Part shown: in pieces, positions 49,496-57,772 of the stretch
Layout of the letters: each line of letters begins with the position of its first letter
Position numbering within the stretch: the first letter of the stretch is position 1
DNA from: Micromonospora radicis
GTDB lineage: Bacteria; Actinomycetota; Actinomycetes; Mycobacteriales; Micromonosporaceae
Length of the DNA: 64,000 bases
Direction of reading: 5' to 3'
NCBI RefSeq assembly: GCF_003583405.1
Contig: NZ_QXEC01000005.1
Coordinates: 186,001-250,000, forward strand
The notes under the pieces: generated by a model
What the model was told of the DNA's origin: nothing
The model's database searches: none
The model's input: only the letters and a program-made list of their open reading frames with translations
Position numbers and translations under genes: made by a program

Positions 49496-51040
49496 GTGTC
49501 CACCCTGCACCGTCCCGGCGTCGCCGCCGGTCGTACCGCCCAGGCCCTGCACCGGGCCGCCACCCCCGACTACTTCGGCTGGTTGGAGCACACCCGGACC
49601 GCCGGGGGTTGTGCCCGTCCTGTCCGGCTGACCGGCACCATGACCGCCGTCGACCGGGACACCGGTCGGGTCCTGGGCGAGCAGCACACCGACGCGCTGC
49701 CCGATCGGGTGCTCTACAAGGCGTGCGGCAACCGGCGTGCCGCTCAGTGTCCGGACTGCTCCTGGGTCTACGCCGGTGACGCCTTCCAGGTCGTCCGCTG
49801 TGGCCTGACCGGCGGCAAGACCGTCCCCGCCTCGGTGTCCCGGCATCCGGTCGTCTTCGCCACGTTCACCGCGCCGTCGTTCGGCCCGGTCCACCACCGG
49901 CACGTACCCCTGCACACCTGTGCCGACCGGCGGCGCTGTGACTGCCGACCGGCCCCCTGCCACGCCCGCCGTGATGCTGGCACCTGCCCGCACGGGCGGC
50001 CCGGGGCCTGCTTCGCCCGTCACGACGGTGCCGATCCGCAGCTCGGTCGGCCGCTCTGCCTGGACTGCTACGACCACGATCACCAGGTCGTCTGGAACGT
50101 CTTCGCCGGTGAGCTGTGGCGACGCACCAAGCAGGCCGTCGAGCGGCACCTTGCCGCCCTCTGCCACCGACGCGGCATCCCGAGCGTCGAGGTCGTCACC
50201 GACTCCGGCCGGGTTCGGCGGGTGCCGCCGGTGCGGGTGTCGCACGGGAAGGTCGCCGAGATGCAGCGCCGGGGCGCGGTGCACTTCCACGTCCTGCTGC
50301 GCCTCGACGGGGTCGACCCCGGTGACCGGCACGCCCTGGTCCCGCCGCCGGTCGGGATCACCGTGGACGACCTCGACGCCGCCGTGCACGCCGCCGCCCG
50401 GCAGATCGTCTTCGCCACCCCGCCGCATCCCGACCGGCCACAGGGTTGGTCGATCGCCTGGGGCGAGCAGGTCGACGTGCGCCGCATCGGCACCGGCGAC
50501 GGGGACGTGACCGACGCCAGGGTGGCCGCCTACCTGGCCAAGTACGCCACCAAGGCCACCGAGGTCACCGGCCACTGCTCCACCCGGCTCACGCCGGGCA
50601 CCGTCGACGCCTACGCCGATCCGGAGGGCGACCACCTGGCCCGGCTCATCGACGCCTGCTGGCGACTCGGCCGCCCCACCCGGCACCGCACCAGCGACAC
50701 CGCCGCCCAGCCCGACGACCGTCAAGGCGACCTTGACACCACACCCGATGTCTACGCCGGGCTGCGACGGTGGGCGCACATGCTCGGCTACGGCGGGCAC
50801 TTCCTCACCAAGGCCCGCCGGTACTCGGTCACCTTCGGGCTGCTCCGCGACACCCGCGCCACCTACCGCCGCGCCGATGACAGCTCTGTCACCGTCGGCA
50901 CCCTGGCCTTCGTCGGCTCCGGGTGGCTCACCGACGGGGACGCGCTGCTCGCCAACACCGCCGCCGCCCAACACCGGGAACGCCGCCGCGTCGGCCGGGA
51001 GGAACTCGCCCACGAGCTGTGGTCGGGGGTGGCGGCGTGA
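49496..51040 (+). CDS. replication initiator protein (RepSA-like)
   Basis: The protein has 514 residues and starts at a GTG after GAGGAGAG. Zinc-type Cys pairs (AQCPDCSW, CDCRPAPC, LCLDC) are followed by the HxH motif in VHFHVLLRL and the tyrosine region YLAKYATK, as in rolling-circle initiators of AICEs such as pSAM2. It should nick the element's double-strand origin and start rolling-circle replication after excision. Its stop overlaps the xis start (GTGA). Confidence 0.9.
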   Translation: MSTLHRPGVAAGRTAQALHRAATPDYFGWLEHTRTAGGCARPVRLTGTMTAVDRDTGRVLGEQHTDALPDRVLYKACGNRRAAQCPDCSWVYAGDAFQVVRCGLTGGKTVPASVSRHPVVFATFTAPSFGPVHHRHVPLHTCADRRRCDCRPAPCHARRDAGTCPHGRPGACFARHDGADPQLGRPLCLDCYDHDHQVVWNVFAGELWRRTKQAVERHLAALCHRRGIPSVEVVTDSGRVRRVPPVRVSHGKVAEMQRRGAVHFHVLLRLDGVDPGDRHALVPPPVGITVDDLDAAVHAAARQIVFATPPHPDRPQGWSIAWGEQVDVRRIGTGDGDVTDARVAAYLAKYATKATEVTGHCSTRLTPGTVDAYADPEGDHLARLIDACWRLGRPTRHRTSDTAAQPDDRQGDLDTTPDVYAGLRRWAHMLGYGGHFLTKARRYSVTFGLLRDTRATYRRADDSSVTVGTLAFVGSGWLTDGDALLANTAAAQHRERRRVGREELAHELWSGVAA

Positions 51041-51234
51041 CCCGACCCCTCACCCCACGGTGGTACTCCCCCGCCGAGGTCGCCGTCCTGCTCGGCTTCG
51101 GCATCTCCAAGGTCAAGATGAAGATCGCCACCGGCGAACTGCGCTCCATCAAGGACGGCAAGTACCGCCGCATCCTGCCCGAGTGGGTCGACGACTACAT
51201 CCGTGACCAGATCGAACGGCAGGAGGCCGCCTGA
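51037..51234 (+). CDS. xis: excisionase (Xis), MerR-like helix-turn-helix
   Basis: The protein has 65 residues. The small winged-helix fold reads WYSPAEVAVLLGFGISKVKMKI then RRILPEWVDDYI. It binds DNA near the att site and steers the integrase to excision. Its start overlaps the rep stop and its stop overlaps the int start (TGATG), so all three are made together. Confidence 0.88.
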   Translation: MTRPLTPRWYSPAEVAVLLGFGISKVKMKIATGELRSIKDGKYRRILPEWVDDYIRDQIERQEAA

Positions 51235-52442
51235 TGCCCGCCCGCGGCGAAGGCTCGATCTTCCCCTACCGCAACGGCTTCGCCGCGTACGTCTGGGTCA
51301 CCAAGCCCGACGGGAAACGCACCCGCAAGTACGTCTACGGCAAGACCCGGGACGCCGTGCACGACAAGTGGATCAAACTGCACCAGCAGGCCAAGGCCGG
51401 ACCGGTGGCGACAAATGTGCCGACCGTGGGTAGCTTCCTCACCTACTGGCTGACCGAGATCGTCGAGCCGAACCGGGCACCCCTGACCTACGCCACCTAC
51501 GAGACATTCGTCCGCCGCTACATCGCCCCCGGCCTCGGGGCCAAGCGGCTTGATCGGCTTCAGGCGCGGGACGTTCAGACCTGGATCAACCAAGTGGCCC
51601 GCACCTGCCAGTGCTGCGCCCAGGGTAAGGACACCGCACGCCGGAAGGACAAGCGGCGCTGCTGTGCGGTCGGCCGCTGCTGCCAAGCCGTCCCCTCGAC
51701 GCGGACAGTCAGCGACATCCGAGCCGCCCTGCGGGCCGCTCTCACCCACGCCCAAGCCGAAGACCTCATCACGAAGAACCCGGCCGTGCCGGTCACCCTC
51801 GCCACCGTCCGCCGCCGTCGGGGCAAGTCCTGGTCGAGCGACGAGGCCCGCCGGTTCCTGGAGTCCGCCCGCGCCGACGAGGACTCCCTCTACGCCGCCT
51901 ACGCCTTGGTCCTCGTCACCGGTCTTCGGAAGGGCGAGGCCCTGGGACTGACGTGGGAGGACGTCGACCTCGACGCCGGAGAGCTGACCATCGGCCGCCA
52001 GCTTCAACGCGTACGCGGCCAGCTCCTGCACCGCGACACCAAGACCCAGGCGTCCGACGCCACCCTCCCCCTGCCCGACATCTGCCTGACCGCCCTCCGA
52101 CTGCGCAGACACCAACGCGACGAGGCACGCGCGACGGCCGGTAAGGCGTGGCACGACAACGACCTGGTCTTCACCACCCGCTACGGCACGCCCATCGAGC
52201 CGCGCAACTTCCAGCGCTCCTGGCAGACCCGCTGCGACAGGGCGGCAACGAAGCCGATCACCGTGCACGACGCGCGGCGGACCTGCGCCACCCTCCTGGC
52301 CGATCTCGACGTGCACCCGCGAGTCGCCATGCAGATCCTCCGGCACGCCCGCTTCTCCGTGACGATGGCGATCTACACGCAGGTGTCCTCGCAGGCGACG
52401 CGGGACGCTCTCAAGCGCCTTGGCGAATCCCTGACGCGATGA
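51234..52442 (+). CDS. int: tyrosine-recombinase integrase
   Basis: The protein has 402 residues. An AP2-like arm-binding N-terminus (RNGFAAYVWV) and a SAM-like core-binding domain precede the catalytic domain. Catalytic residues: Arg in GLRKGE, HDARR (His-x2-Arg), His in LRHARFS and Tyr in MAIYTQV. A Cys-rich insertion (CQCCAQGKD to RCCAVGRCC) in the core-binding domain could bind zinc. It integrates the element into tRNA-Val, whose 3' end lies 76 bases downstream. Confidence 0.93.
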   Translation: MPARGEGSIFPYRNGFAAYVWVTKPDGKRTRKYVYGKTRDAVHDKWIKLHQQAKAGPVATNVPTVGSFLTYWLTEIVEPNRAPLTYATYETFVRRYIAPGLGAKRLDRLQARDVQTWINQVARTCQCCAQGKDTARRKDKRRCCAVGRCCQAVPSTRTVSDIRAALRAALTHAQAEDLITKNPAVPVTLATVRRRRGKSWSSDEARRFLESARADEDSLYAAYALVLVTGLRKGEALGLTWEDVDLDAGELTIGRQLQRVRGQLLHRDTKTQASDATLPLPDICLTALRLRRHQRDEARATAGKAWHDNDLVFTTRYGTPIEPRNFQRSWQTRCDRAATKPITVHDARRTCATLLADLDVHPRVAMQILRHARFSVTMAIYTQVSSQATRDALKRLGESLTR

Positions 52443-52446
52443 CGAA

Positions 52447-52468
52447 CTGCTGTACTTCGCTGCTGTAC
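52447..52468. repeat. integrase arm-type repeat (GCTGTAC pair), right copy
   Basis: Two GCTGTAC heptamers start 13 bases apart. Close copies of the same 20-odd bases occur at 41108-41130, near the left att site, and at 43775-43798. Likely arm-binding sites for Int or Xis. Confidence 0.5.
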
Positions 52469-52479
52469 GGGCAGCAGAA

Positions 52480-52509
52480 AGGCCACCTCCCGAAGCCGGG
52501 AAGTGGCCT
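52480..52509. terminator. hairpin terminator between int and tRNA-Val
   Basis: AGGCCAC and TCCCG pair with CGGGA and GTGGCCT around AAGC, with one mismatched base pair in the stem. It separates the rightward int operon from the leftward tRNA gene. Confidence 0.65.
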
Positions 52510-52517
52510 GAGCTGCG

Positions 52518-52589
52518 TGGGCGATACTGGGATCGAACCAGTGACCTCTTCGGTGTGAACGAAGCGCTCTCCCGCTGAGCTAATCGCCC
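52518..52589 (-). tRNA. tRNA-Val (anticodon CAC)
   Basis: The 72-base cloverleaf is complete: acceptor GGGCGAT with ATCGCCC, D-arm GCTCAGCGGGAGAGC, anticodon loop TTCACAC (CAC reads GUG), T-arm CTGG-TTCGATC-CCAG. CCA is not encoded. It is the integration target; its 3' part now comes from the element, with the att core spanning the anticodon arm and variable region. Confidence 0.95.
52543..52560. other. right attachment site core
   Basis: GACCTCTTCGGTGTGAAC inside the tRNA-Val gene is identical to 41007-41024. This is the crossover segment of the element. Confidence 0.85.
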
Positions 52590-52639
52590 TCAGCGCGGAT
52601 GACTCTACCCGATCGTGCTGGCGGACTGCGAACCCGGGG

Positions 52640-53056
52640 TCAGTTCGTGGCGAGGTAGCGCAGCACCTGGGCGATGACGTCGATGCCGAGGCTGTACCTG
52701 ATCGAGAGTAGGGCGACGGCGCCGACGAAGACGATGCCGACCGAGCCGATCACGAACCTCACGCCGAGTGACTGCCCCTTCACCCAGGCGGCCCAGCCCT
52801 GGACGTGGCGGCGGGTGAAGCCGAGTAGGCGCTTGGCCCAGTGGAACTCGACGGCCCAGATGCCGAGACCGGCGATCACGATCAGCCAGCCGGGGCCGGG
52901 CAGCGGGATGAGGACGATGCCGACGGAGACCACGATGGCGCCCAGCACCCCGATGACGACCTTCAGCGCGAGGCGACCGGTGGGGTTGGCGCGGATCAGC
53001 GCCAGGGTGGTGGATATCCGCCGCCGCCAGCGGGGTGGTTCGCGTCGTTCGGACAC
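52640..53056 (-). CDS. TIGR02611-like small membrane protein
   Basis: The protein has 138 residues from GTG 53056, which follows GGGAGGTGG; ATG 53101 would add 15 residues. Two hydrophobic segments surround the motif LIPLPGPGWLIVIAGLGIW (about 45-63), typical of the family, followed by 'EFHWAKRLL', then a C-terminal helix. It is widespread in actinobacteria and has no known function. Confidence 0.75.
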   Translation of the reverse strand: MSERREPPRWRRRISTTLALIRANPTGRLALKVVIGVLGAIVVSVGIVLIPLPGPGWLIVIAGLGIWAVEFHWAKRLLGFTRRHVQGWAAWVKGQSLGVRFVIGSVGIVFVGAVALLSIRYSLGIDVIAQVLRYLATN

Positions 53057-53615
53057 GGCGACACCACCTCCCTCGCCGGGTTCGGTCCGCTCCGGTTGCA
53101 TTGGTTCACCCTGCATCACGTGAGAGTTACCCCATCGGGCGGGACCATGCCCGTTGGCGTAGCTGCGCCCGTTGCGAACGGCCCGTTCGCTGTCGGAACG
53201 GCCGCGTTCGACCACTGACCGGCCACGCCGGCCGTCCTGCTTCTTCGGCACCCGTACCCCCGCTGTTCGGTTGCGCGGACCACGACACCTCGGACGGGGC
53301 CCGCGCTGGCCACGGCATCCACTGAGGATCTGCGGCGACCATTTCCCCCAAGTGTGGCGCAGGCCCGTCACTGCAACGGCCGACTGGACGTTACCGGAGT
53401 AAGTCGACGACTGGGCCACCCGATCCCGGGCGGGATCTACGCATTGGGCAGAACCGGAAATCCTACATGAATCTTCACATTCACGAGGACGTTCCGACCC
53501 CCTTCCCACCACTGGGTGAAGTCAGCGTATGGCGGAGCGTAGCCAGGAGTAGCGGCTGAGTATGGGAAAAGCGGGACACGCGCGTTCCGCACGCGGTGCC
53601 GGGGGGAGAACGTCC
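53057..53615. other. 559-base divergent region before the ssgB-like gene
   Basis: No convincing gene is present. It separates the leftward TIGR02611 gene from the rightward ssgB-like gene. It holds locally AT-richer bases around 53450-53570, where the sporulation gene's promoter should lie. A sigma-factor match could not be fixed by eye. Confidence 0.5.
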
Positions 53616-54047
53616 ATGAGTGTCATCCGACCGACGACCGTTGAGGTCGAGACGTCGCTAAGGCTAGTCGCGCCTGACGCCACCGCCTTGCCGGTGCGCG
53701 CCAGTCTGCGCTACGACCCTGCTGACCCGTATGCGGTCCATGTCCTGTTCCACGCCGAATCGGCCGGTGGCGAGGCGGTGAGCTGGTCGTTCGCCCGCGA
53801 GCTGCTGGTCACCGGCCTCGACGAGCCGGCCGGTATCGGCGATGTCCGGGTCTGGCCGTGGGCCACCCCGCGCGGCGACTTCGTCGCGCTGGCGCTGTCG
53901 TCACCCGACGGCAACGCCCTGTTCGAGGTGCCGCGCAGTGTGCTGGTGCGGTTCCTGCGGCGTACCTACGTCGTCGTCCCGCGCGGCCGGGAGGCCGAGC
54001 ACCTGGACGTCGACACGGCGGTGAACCGGCTGCTCGCCGGGCGCTGA
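53616..54047 (+). CDS. ssgB: SsgA-family sporulation/cell-division regulator (SsgB-like)
   Basis: The protein has 143 residues. ATG 53616 is chosen because GGGGGGAGA precedes it and it gives the usual SsgB start (MSVIRPTTVEVETSLRLV). Conserved blocks 'VHVLFHAE', 'WSFARELL', 'GDVRVWPW' and 'FLRRTYVVVP' are present. SsgB-type proteins recruit FtsZ to septum sites in sporulating actinomycetes. It is a marker for a spore-forming actinomycete host. Confidence 0.88.
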   Translation: MSVIRPTTVEVETSLRLVAPDATALPVRASLRYDPADPYAVHVLFHAESAGGEAVSWSFARELLVTGLDEPAGIGDVRVWPWATPRGDFVALALSSPDGNALFEVPRSVLVRFLRRTYVVVPRGREAEHLDVDTAVNRLLAGR

Positions 54048-54170
54048 CCAGGTCGGAGACGGGGCCGCGCGGATCTGCCGAGTCCGCGTGGCCCCGGCAT
54101 GTCCGGCCCGGTACGCGGACCGCGTCCCGCCGCCGGCCGCGCGCACCAGCGCCCGCCCAGCCGTCGCCCG

Positions 54171-54218
54171 CCCAGCCGGGAGGCGGCCCAGCCGGGAGGC
54201 GGCCCAGCCGTGGGTGGC
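54171..54218. repeat. 16-base tandem repeat
   Basis: CCCAGCCGGGAGGCGG occurs twice in a row, followed by a third diverged unit, directly after the stop of the leftward SDR gene. Confidence 0.8.
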
Positions 54219-54995
54219 TCAACCGTGGGTGGTGAGGCCCCCGTCGACCGGGATCACCGCGCCGGTGAGGTACGCGCCGGCCCGTGACGCCAGGTAGATC
54301 GCGGTGCCGGACATGTCCTCCGGTCGACCGATCCGGCCCAGCGGCACCTGCGCCTCGACGGCGGCCCGGGAGTGCGGGTCATCCAGCGCGAACGCCATCA
54401 TCTTGGACTCGAACGGACCGGGTGCGATCGCGTTGACGGTGATCCGTTCGCCGGCCAGCTGGTGGGCCAGGGTGCGGGTCAGCATGTGGACCGCGGCCTT
54501 CGTCGCCGAGTAGGCGTACACCTCGATCATCGGCACCCGCAGGCCGTCGACCGACCCGATGTTGATCACGCGGGCCGGGTCGTCGGGGCCGGCGGCGGCG
54601 CGCAGCGCGGGCAGCAGTTCGATGGTGAGCCGGAAGACGGCCTTGACGTTGACCGCCCAGAGCTTGTCGAACGCGCTCTCCGGGTAGTCCTCCAACGGTG
54701 CGCCCCAGGTGGCGCCGGCGTTGTTGACCAGTACGTCGAGCTTGTCGACCCGGTCCCGGACGGCGGCGGCGAGGGCGCGGGCGCCGTCGTCGTGACCGAG
54801 GTCGGCGGGGATCGCCGCGCAGTTGCCCAGCACGGTGAGTTCCTCGGCGACGGATGCGCAGACGTCGGCCTTGCGAGACGAGATGATCACGTTGGCGCCG
54901 GCGGCGACGAAACCGCGGGCGATCATCAGCCCGATTCCCCGCGATCCGCCGGTGACCAGGACGTTCTTCCCGTGGACCGAGAACAGATCGGTCAT
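54219..54995 (-). CDS. SDR family oxidoreductase (gluconate 5-dehydrogenase/FabG-like)
   Basis: The protein has 258 residues. GAGAGG precedes ATG 54995. Features: nucleotide loop TGGSRGIG, Arg in ISSRKAD for NADP(H), NNAG, Ser in NIGSVDG, YSATK and 'PVDGGLTTHG' at the end. The 'VLVTGGSRGIGLMIARGFVAAGA' start is typical of actinobacterial SDRs acting on fatty-acyl or sugar substrates. A lone gene, divergent from an AraC regulator. Confidence 0.88.
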   Translation of the reverse strand: MTDLFSVHGKNVLVTGGSRGIGLMIARGFVAAGANVIISSRKADVCASVAEELTVLGNCAAIPADLGHDDGARALAAAVRDRVDKLDVLVNNAGATWGAPLEDYPESAFDKLWAVNVKAVFRLTIELLPALRAAAGPDDPARVINIGSVDGLRVPMIEVYAYSATKAAVHMLTRTLAHQLAGERITVNAIAPGPFESKMMAFALDDPHSRAAVEAQVPLGRIGRPEDMSGTAIYLASRAGAYLTGAVIPVDGGLTTHG

Positions 54996-55176
54996 GCCAT
55001 CCTCTCGTACGCCGCCGGGCGGCAACCGGACTCGCTACCGCTCGGTAACCTAGCCGTCGGCGCCGGCCACGACAACCACGGAACGCGGCGACCACGATCA
55101 TTGCCGCTCAGCAACAATATGCGGACGCGCAGGCCGGAGAAGATGCGCAGGCCCTCCTGGTTGGCTAACGTCGCAG

Positions 55177-56085
55177 GTGATGGTCCCTTCCGGTCACCTC
55201 ACCACGGCCCCGCCCGCCACCCCCGCCGGCCCCACGGAGATCGACACGATCACTCTGTGTGACCTGTCCTCCGACGCCGGGTGGCGACGGCCGGTGCTGC
55301 TGAGCCGGGAGCTGATCGTGCTCACCACGGGTGGACACGGGTACGCCGAGATCGACTTCCGCGCCCTGCCCTGCCGGCCCGGCACGTTGCTGCGGATCCG
55401 CTCCGGCCAGGTGCTGCGCTGCGCCCTGCCACAACTGGACGCCGCGGTGGTCCGCTGGCATCCAGAGGCGCTGCGCGGGCTCGACGTCGACCCGGACGAC
55501 GTACCGACCTGGACCCAACTGGCCGGGGAGGACGAGGACGCGGTGATCAACGAGGTGAGCCAGTTGACCGTGGACTCGGGTCGGCACCAGGACACCCGCA
55601 CCGGGCGTAACCTGCTGCGCCACCAGCTGACCGTACTGCTGCTGCGGTTGAGCATGTTGCCCGACGGCGGTGGGGCGCGGGCGGCACGCCCGGAGGAGGC
55701 GACCTTCCGGCGGTTCTGCCGCGAGGTCGAGCGCGGCTACCAGCACACCCGACGGGTGGAGGACTACGCCGACCGGCTGGACTGCTCGGTCCGTACCCTG
55801 ACCCGGGCCTGTCTGGCGGTGACCGGCCGCAGCGCCAAGCAGGTGCTCGACGAACGGGTCGCCCTGCAGGCCGGCCGGCTGTTGGCCGCCACCGACGAAC
55901 CGATCGCCCGGATCGGTCGGCAGCTCGGGTTCACCGAGCCGACGAACTTCGGCCGCTTCTTCACCCGCGAGATCGGGGTCAGCCCCGGTGCGTTCCGGGC
56001 CGCCCGGGATCGCCGCGTACCGGCACCGGTCGTCCGGCCCCGCCCGCCCGTGGACATCCCCACCACCGGCGCGTACCGGGCATGA
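55177..56085 (+). CDS. AraC family transcriptional regulator
   Basis: The protein has 302 residues. TAACGT (55166-55171) lies 5 bases before GTG 55177 (8 before ATG 55180), so it is probably leaderless. The N-terminal AraC-type sensor barrel ('LIVLTTGGHGYAEIDFRALPC') and C-terminal double helix-turn-helix ('VEDYADRLDCSVRTLTRAC', 'IARIGRQLGFTEPTNFGRFFTREIGVSPGAFR') are clear. It may control the divergent SDR gene. The effector is unknown. Confidence 0.88.
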   Translation: MMVPSGHLTTAPPATPAGPTEIDTITLCDLSSDAGWRRPVLLSRELIVLTTGGHGYAEIDFRALPCRPGTLLRIRSGQVLRCALPQLDAAVVRWHPEALRGLDVDPDDVPTWTQLAGEDEDAVINEVSQLTVDSGRHQDTRTGRNLLRHQLTVLLLRLSMLPDGGGARAARPEEATFRRFCREVERGYQHTRRVEDYADRLDCSVRTLTRACLAVTGRSAKQVLDERVALQAGRLLAATDEPIARIGRQLGFTEPTNFGRFFTREIGVSPGAFRAARDRRVPAPVVRPRPPVDIPTTGAYRA

Positions 56086-56092
56086 TGGCAGG

Positions 56093-56548
56093 GTGCAGAT
56101 CTCCGCGCGTGGCGACTATGCGGTACGGGCAGCGCTGAGCCTGGCGGCGGCGTATCCCTCGCTGCTGTCCACTCAGACCATCTCCGTGGAGCAGGACATG
56201 CCACGCAAGTTCCTTGAGGCGGTCCTGGCCGACCTGCGGCGGGCCGGGGTCGTCCGGGCGCAACGCGGGGCGGAGGGTGGCTACGCCCTGGCCCGGCCGC
56301 CTCGGGAGGTGACCATCGGGTCGGTGCTGCGGGCGGTGGACGGGCCGCTGGCCGGTATCCGGGGCCTGCGTCCCGAGGAGACCAGCTACGAAGGGGTGGC
56401 CCAGCACCTCCCCGAGCTGTGGGTCGCGGTGCGCGCCTCGTTGCGCCGGGTGGTGGACGAGGTCAGCCTGGCGGACCTGGTCGGTGGGCGGCTGCCGGCC
56501 CACGTCCGGCGGCTGACCACCATGCCCGACGCCTGGGAACCCCGCTGA
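56093..56548 (+). CDS. Rrf2 family transcriptional regulator without Fe-S cysteines
   Basis: The protein has 151 residues from GTG 56093. The Rrf2 winged helix ('QISARGDYAVRAALSLA', 'PRKFLEAVLADLRRAGVVRAQRGAEGGYALARP') is standard. No Cys is present, so it cannot hold the [2Fe-2S] cluster of IscR/NsrR; it must sense something else. It starts 7 bases after the AraC stop, and CATGAT upstream could be a leaderless -10 box. The flavin reductase gene is convergent. Confidence 0.85.
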   Translation: MQISARGDYAVRAALSLAAAYPSLLSTQTISVEQDMPRKFLEAVLADLRRAGVVRAQRGAEGGYALARPPREVTIGSVLRAVDGPLAGIRGLRPEETSYEGVAQHLPELWVAVRASLRRVVDEVSLADLVGGRLPAHVRRLTTMPDAWEPR

Positions 56549-56576
56549 CGGTCGCGGCGACCATCGGGTGGCGGCG

Positions 56577-57107
56577 TCATCCCGGGACGGCCGCGGAGTA
56601 GCGGGCCAGCGGCTCCCCGGCGGAGAGCGCCAGCGGTTCGGCGATCACCCGCTGGCCGCCCGCGGGCACCCGACGCACCACCCGGCACAGCAGCCGGCCG
56701 AGCACGCCGGTCAGCAACGGCAGGCCGAACGGTCCGGCCGCCCAGCGGGGGTACGCGACGAACGGGTCCACGCCGTTCGTCGCGAAGATCGCCGCGACCT
56801 CGATCTGGTCGGCGCCGAGCAGGTGCACGGCGACGTGCTCGGCCCGGTCCAGTAGCAGCGCGCCGGACGAGATCGGGTCGGGCTGGAACGAGACCAGCGG
56901 CGGATTCTGCGACACGGCGGTGAGGGACGTCGCGGTGAAGCCGGACCGCAGTGGTGCGCCGAGGTCGCCGAGGCAGGCCGGGCGACTGCCCCGGGCCACC
57001 GCGGTGACCACGCAGGCGGCGCCGGTCGGCCGGCCCAGCAGCGTACGGAACAGGTCGGGGTCGACCGGGCGGAGTTGGTCGGCGTGGGTGTGCTGCGCGG
57101 TGGTCAT
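56577..57107 (-). CDS. flavin reductase domain protein
   Basis: The protein has 176 residues. The split-barrel FMN-binding fold of the HpaC/FRP-like family: 'DPDLFRTLLGRPTGAACVVTAVA', 'GFTATSLTAVSQNPPLVSFQ', 'VHLLGADQ' and 'GVLGRLLCRVV'. It uses NAD(P)H to supply reduced flavin to a monooxygenase or to act alone. Its start lies at the head of a 300-base divergent gap. No monooxygenase is nearby. Confidence 0.85.
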   Translation of the reverse strand: MTTAQHTHADQLRPVDPDLFRTLLGRPTGAACVVTAVARGSRPACLGDLGAPLRSGFTATSLTAVSQNPPLVSFQPDPISSGALLLDRAEHVAVHLLGADQIEVAAIFATNGVDPFVAYPRWAAGPFGLPLLTGVLGRLLCRVVRRVPAGGQRVIAEPLALSAGEPLARYSAAVPG

Positions 57108-57405
57108 GCCGGCACCGGCCCGGGCGCCACGGATCGGCGGTACGGGGTGGCCGGGTGTGGGGTGCGGTGCATGTGGAGTCCTCTCCGATGCGCGGGTACG
57201 TGGACGGTCAACACCCTCCCATAATGCGAGACGAGCGTCGCTCACTCTTCTCTCCGAGGATTCAACCAGGATCCCACGACGGGCAAAACCCATCTGGTAA
57301 ATAGGATATTCCGTGCACGGCTCCACTGTGGATCTCAAAGAGTTTGGCGAACCACCGATTCGGGCATCCTCGATCCCGCAGGGACGTGACGAAGGGAGGC
57401 CCCCG

Positions 57406-57585
57406 ATGGGTCTGATGTTCCGCAAGCGCAAGAAGTACGGGCCGCTCGTCCTGAACTTCACCGAGAACGGCTTCTCGTCCTGGAGCATCAGGCTCGGTCG
57501 CTGGTCCTGGAACTCGCGAGCCAAGGCGCACCGGGTCGACCTGCCCGGCCCACTGTCCTGGAAGCAGGACAAGTCCCGGGCGTGA
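57406..57585 (+). CDS. DUF4236 family small protein
   Basis: The protein has 59 residues; GGGAGG precedes ATG 57406. It has the conserved pattern 'FRKRKKYGPLVLNFTENGFSSWSI...GRWSWNSRAKAHRVDLPGPLSWK' of DUF4236, which is basic and rich in Trp and Ser. Function unknown. A perfect terminator follows 10 bases after the stop. The preceding 298 bases (57108-57405) hold no gene; an AT-rich patch near 57295-57312 may be its promoter. Confidence 0.85.
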   Translation: MGLMFRKRKKYGPLVLNFTENGFSSWSIRLGRWSWNSRAKAHRVDLPGPLSWKQDKSRA

Positions 57586-57595
57586 GTGTTCCGAG

Positions 57596-57635
57596 GTCGA
57601 GCGGGGCGCCGGAGTTCTCCGGCGCCCCGCTCGAC
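57596..57635 (+). terminator. 18-bp perfect hairpin terminator after DUF4236 gene
   Basis: Arms 57596-57613 and 57618-57635 pair fully around a GTTC loop. Confidence 0.85.
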
Positions 57636-57650
57636 GTCCGGACCTCCGCC

Positions 57651-57711
57651 GATCCGGCCCGGCCCGGCCCCAGCGATCCGGCCCGGCCCCAGCGATCTGA
57701 CCGGCCACGCC
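57651..57711. repeat. imperfect tandem repeat (about 19-base unit)
   Basis: GATCCGGCCCGGCCCCAGC occurs with variations about three times between the terminator and the K+ channel gene. Confidence 0.7.
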
Positions 57712-57772
57712 GATCCGACCGGAATCGACAGATCCGACGGAAGGGCGGTGCACCGGACCGGACAATCTCGAC

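Larger units (their letters stand above)
41007..52560 (+). mobile_element. integrated AICE-like element in tRNA-Val(CAC)
   Basis: The element is about 11.55 kb, flanked by an identical 18-bp att repeat, with a complete tRNA-Val at the right end and its displaced 3' half at the left. It encodes an overlapping rep-xis-int block beside the right end, as in pSAM2-type actinomycete elements. It also carries two XRE regulators, an HD hydrolase, tiny Cys-rich proteins and low-GC cargo. No FtsK/SpoIIIE-like Tra protein or Spd gene is found, so it may replicate and excise but need help to transfer. Confidence 0.85.

Noticed and set aside
49358..51013. 551-codon minus-strand frame opposite rep
   Set aside because: Shadow of rep; composition is typical of antisense high-GC frames.
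41007..52560. Prophage
   Set aside because: There are no capsid, tail, terminase or lysis genes; rep-xis-int and the tRNA att sites fit an AICE-type element better.
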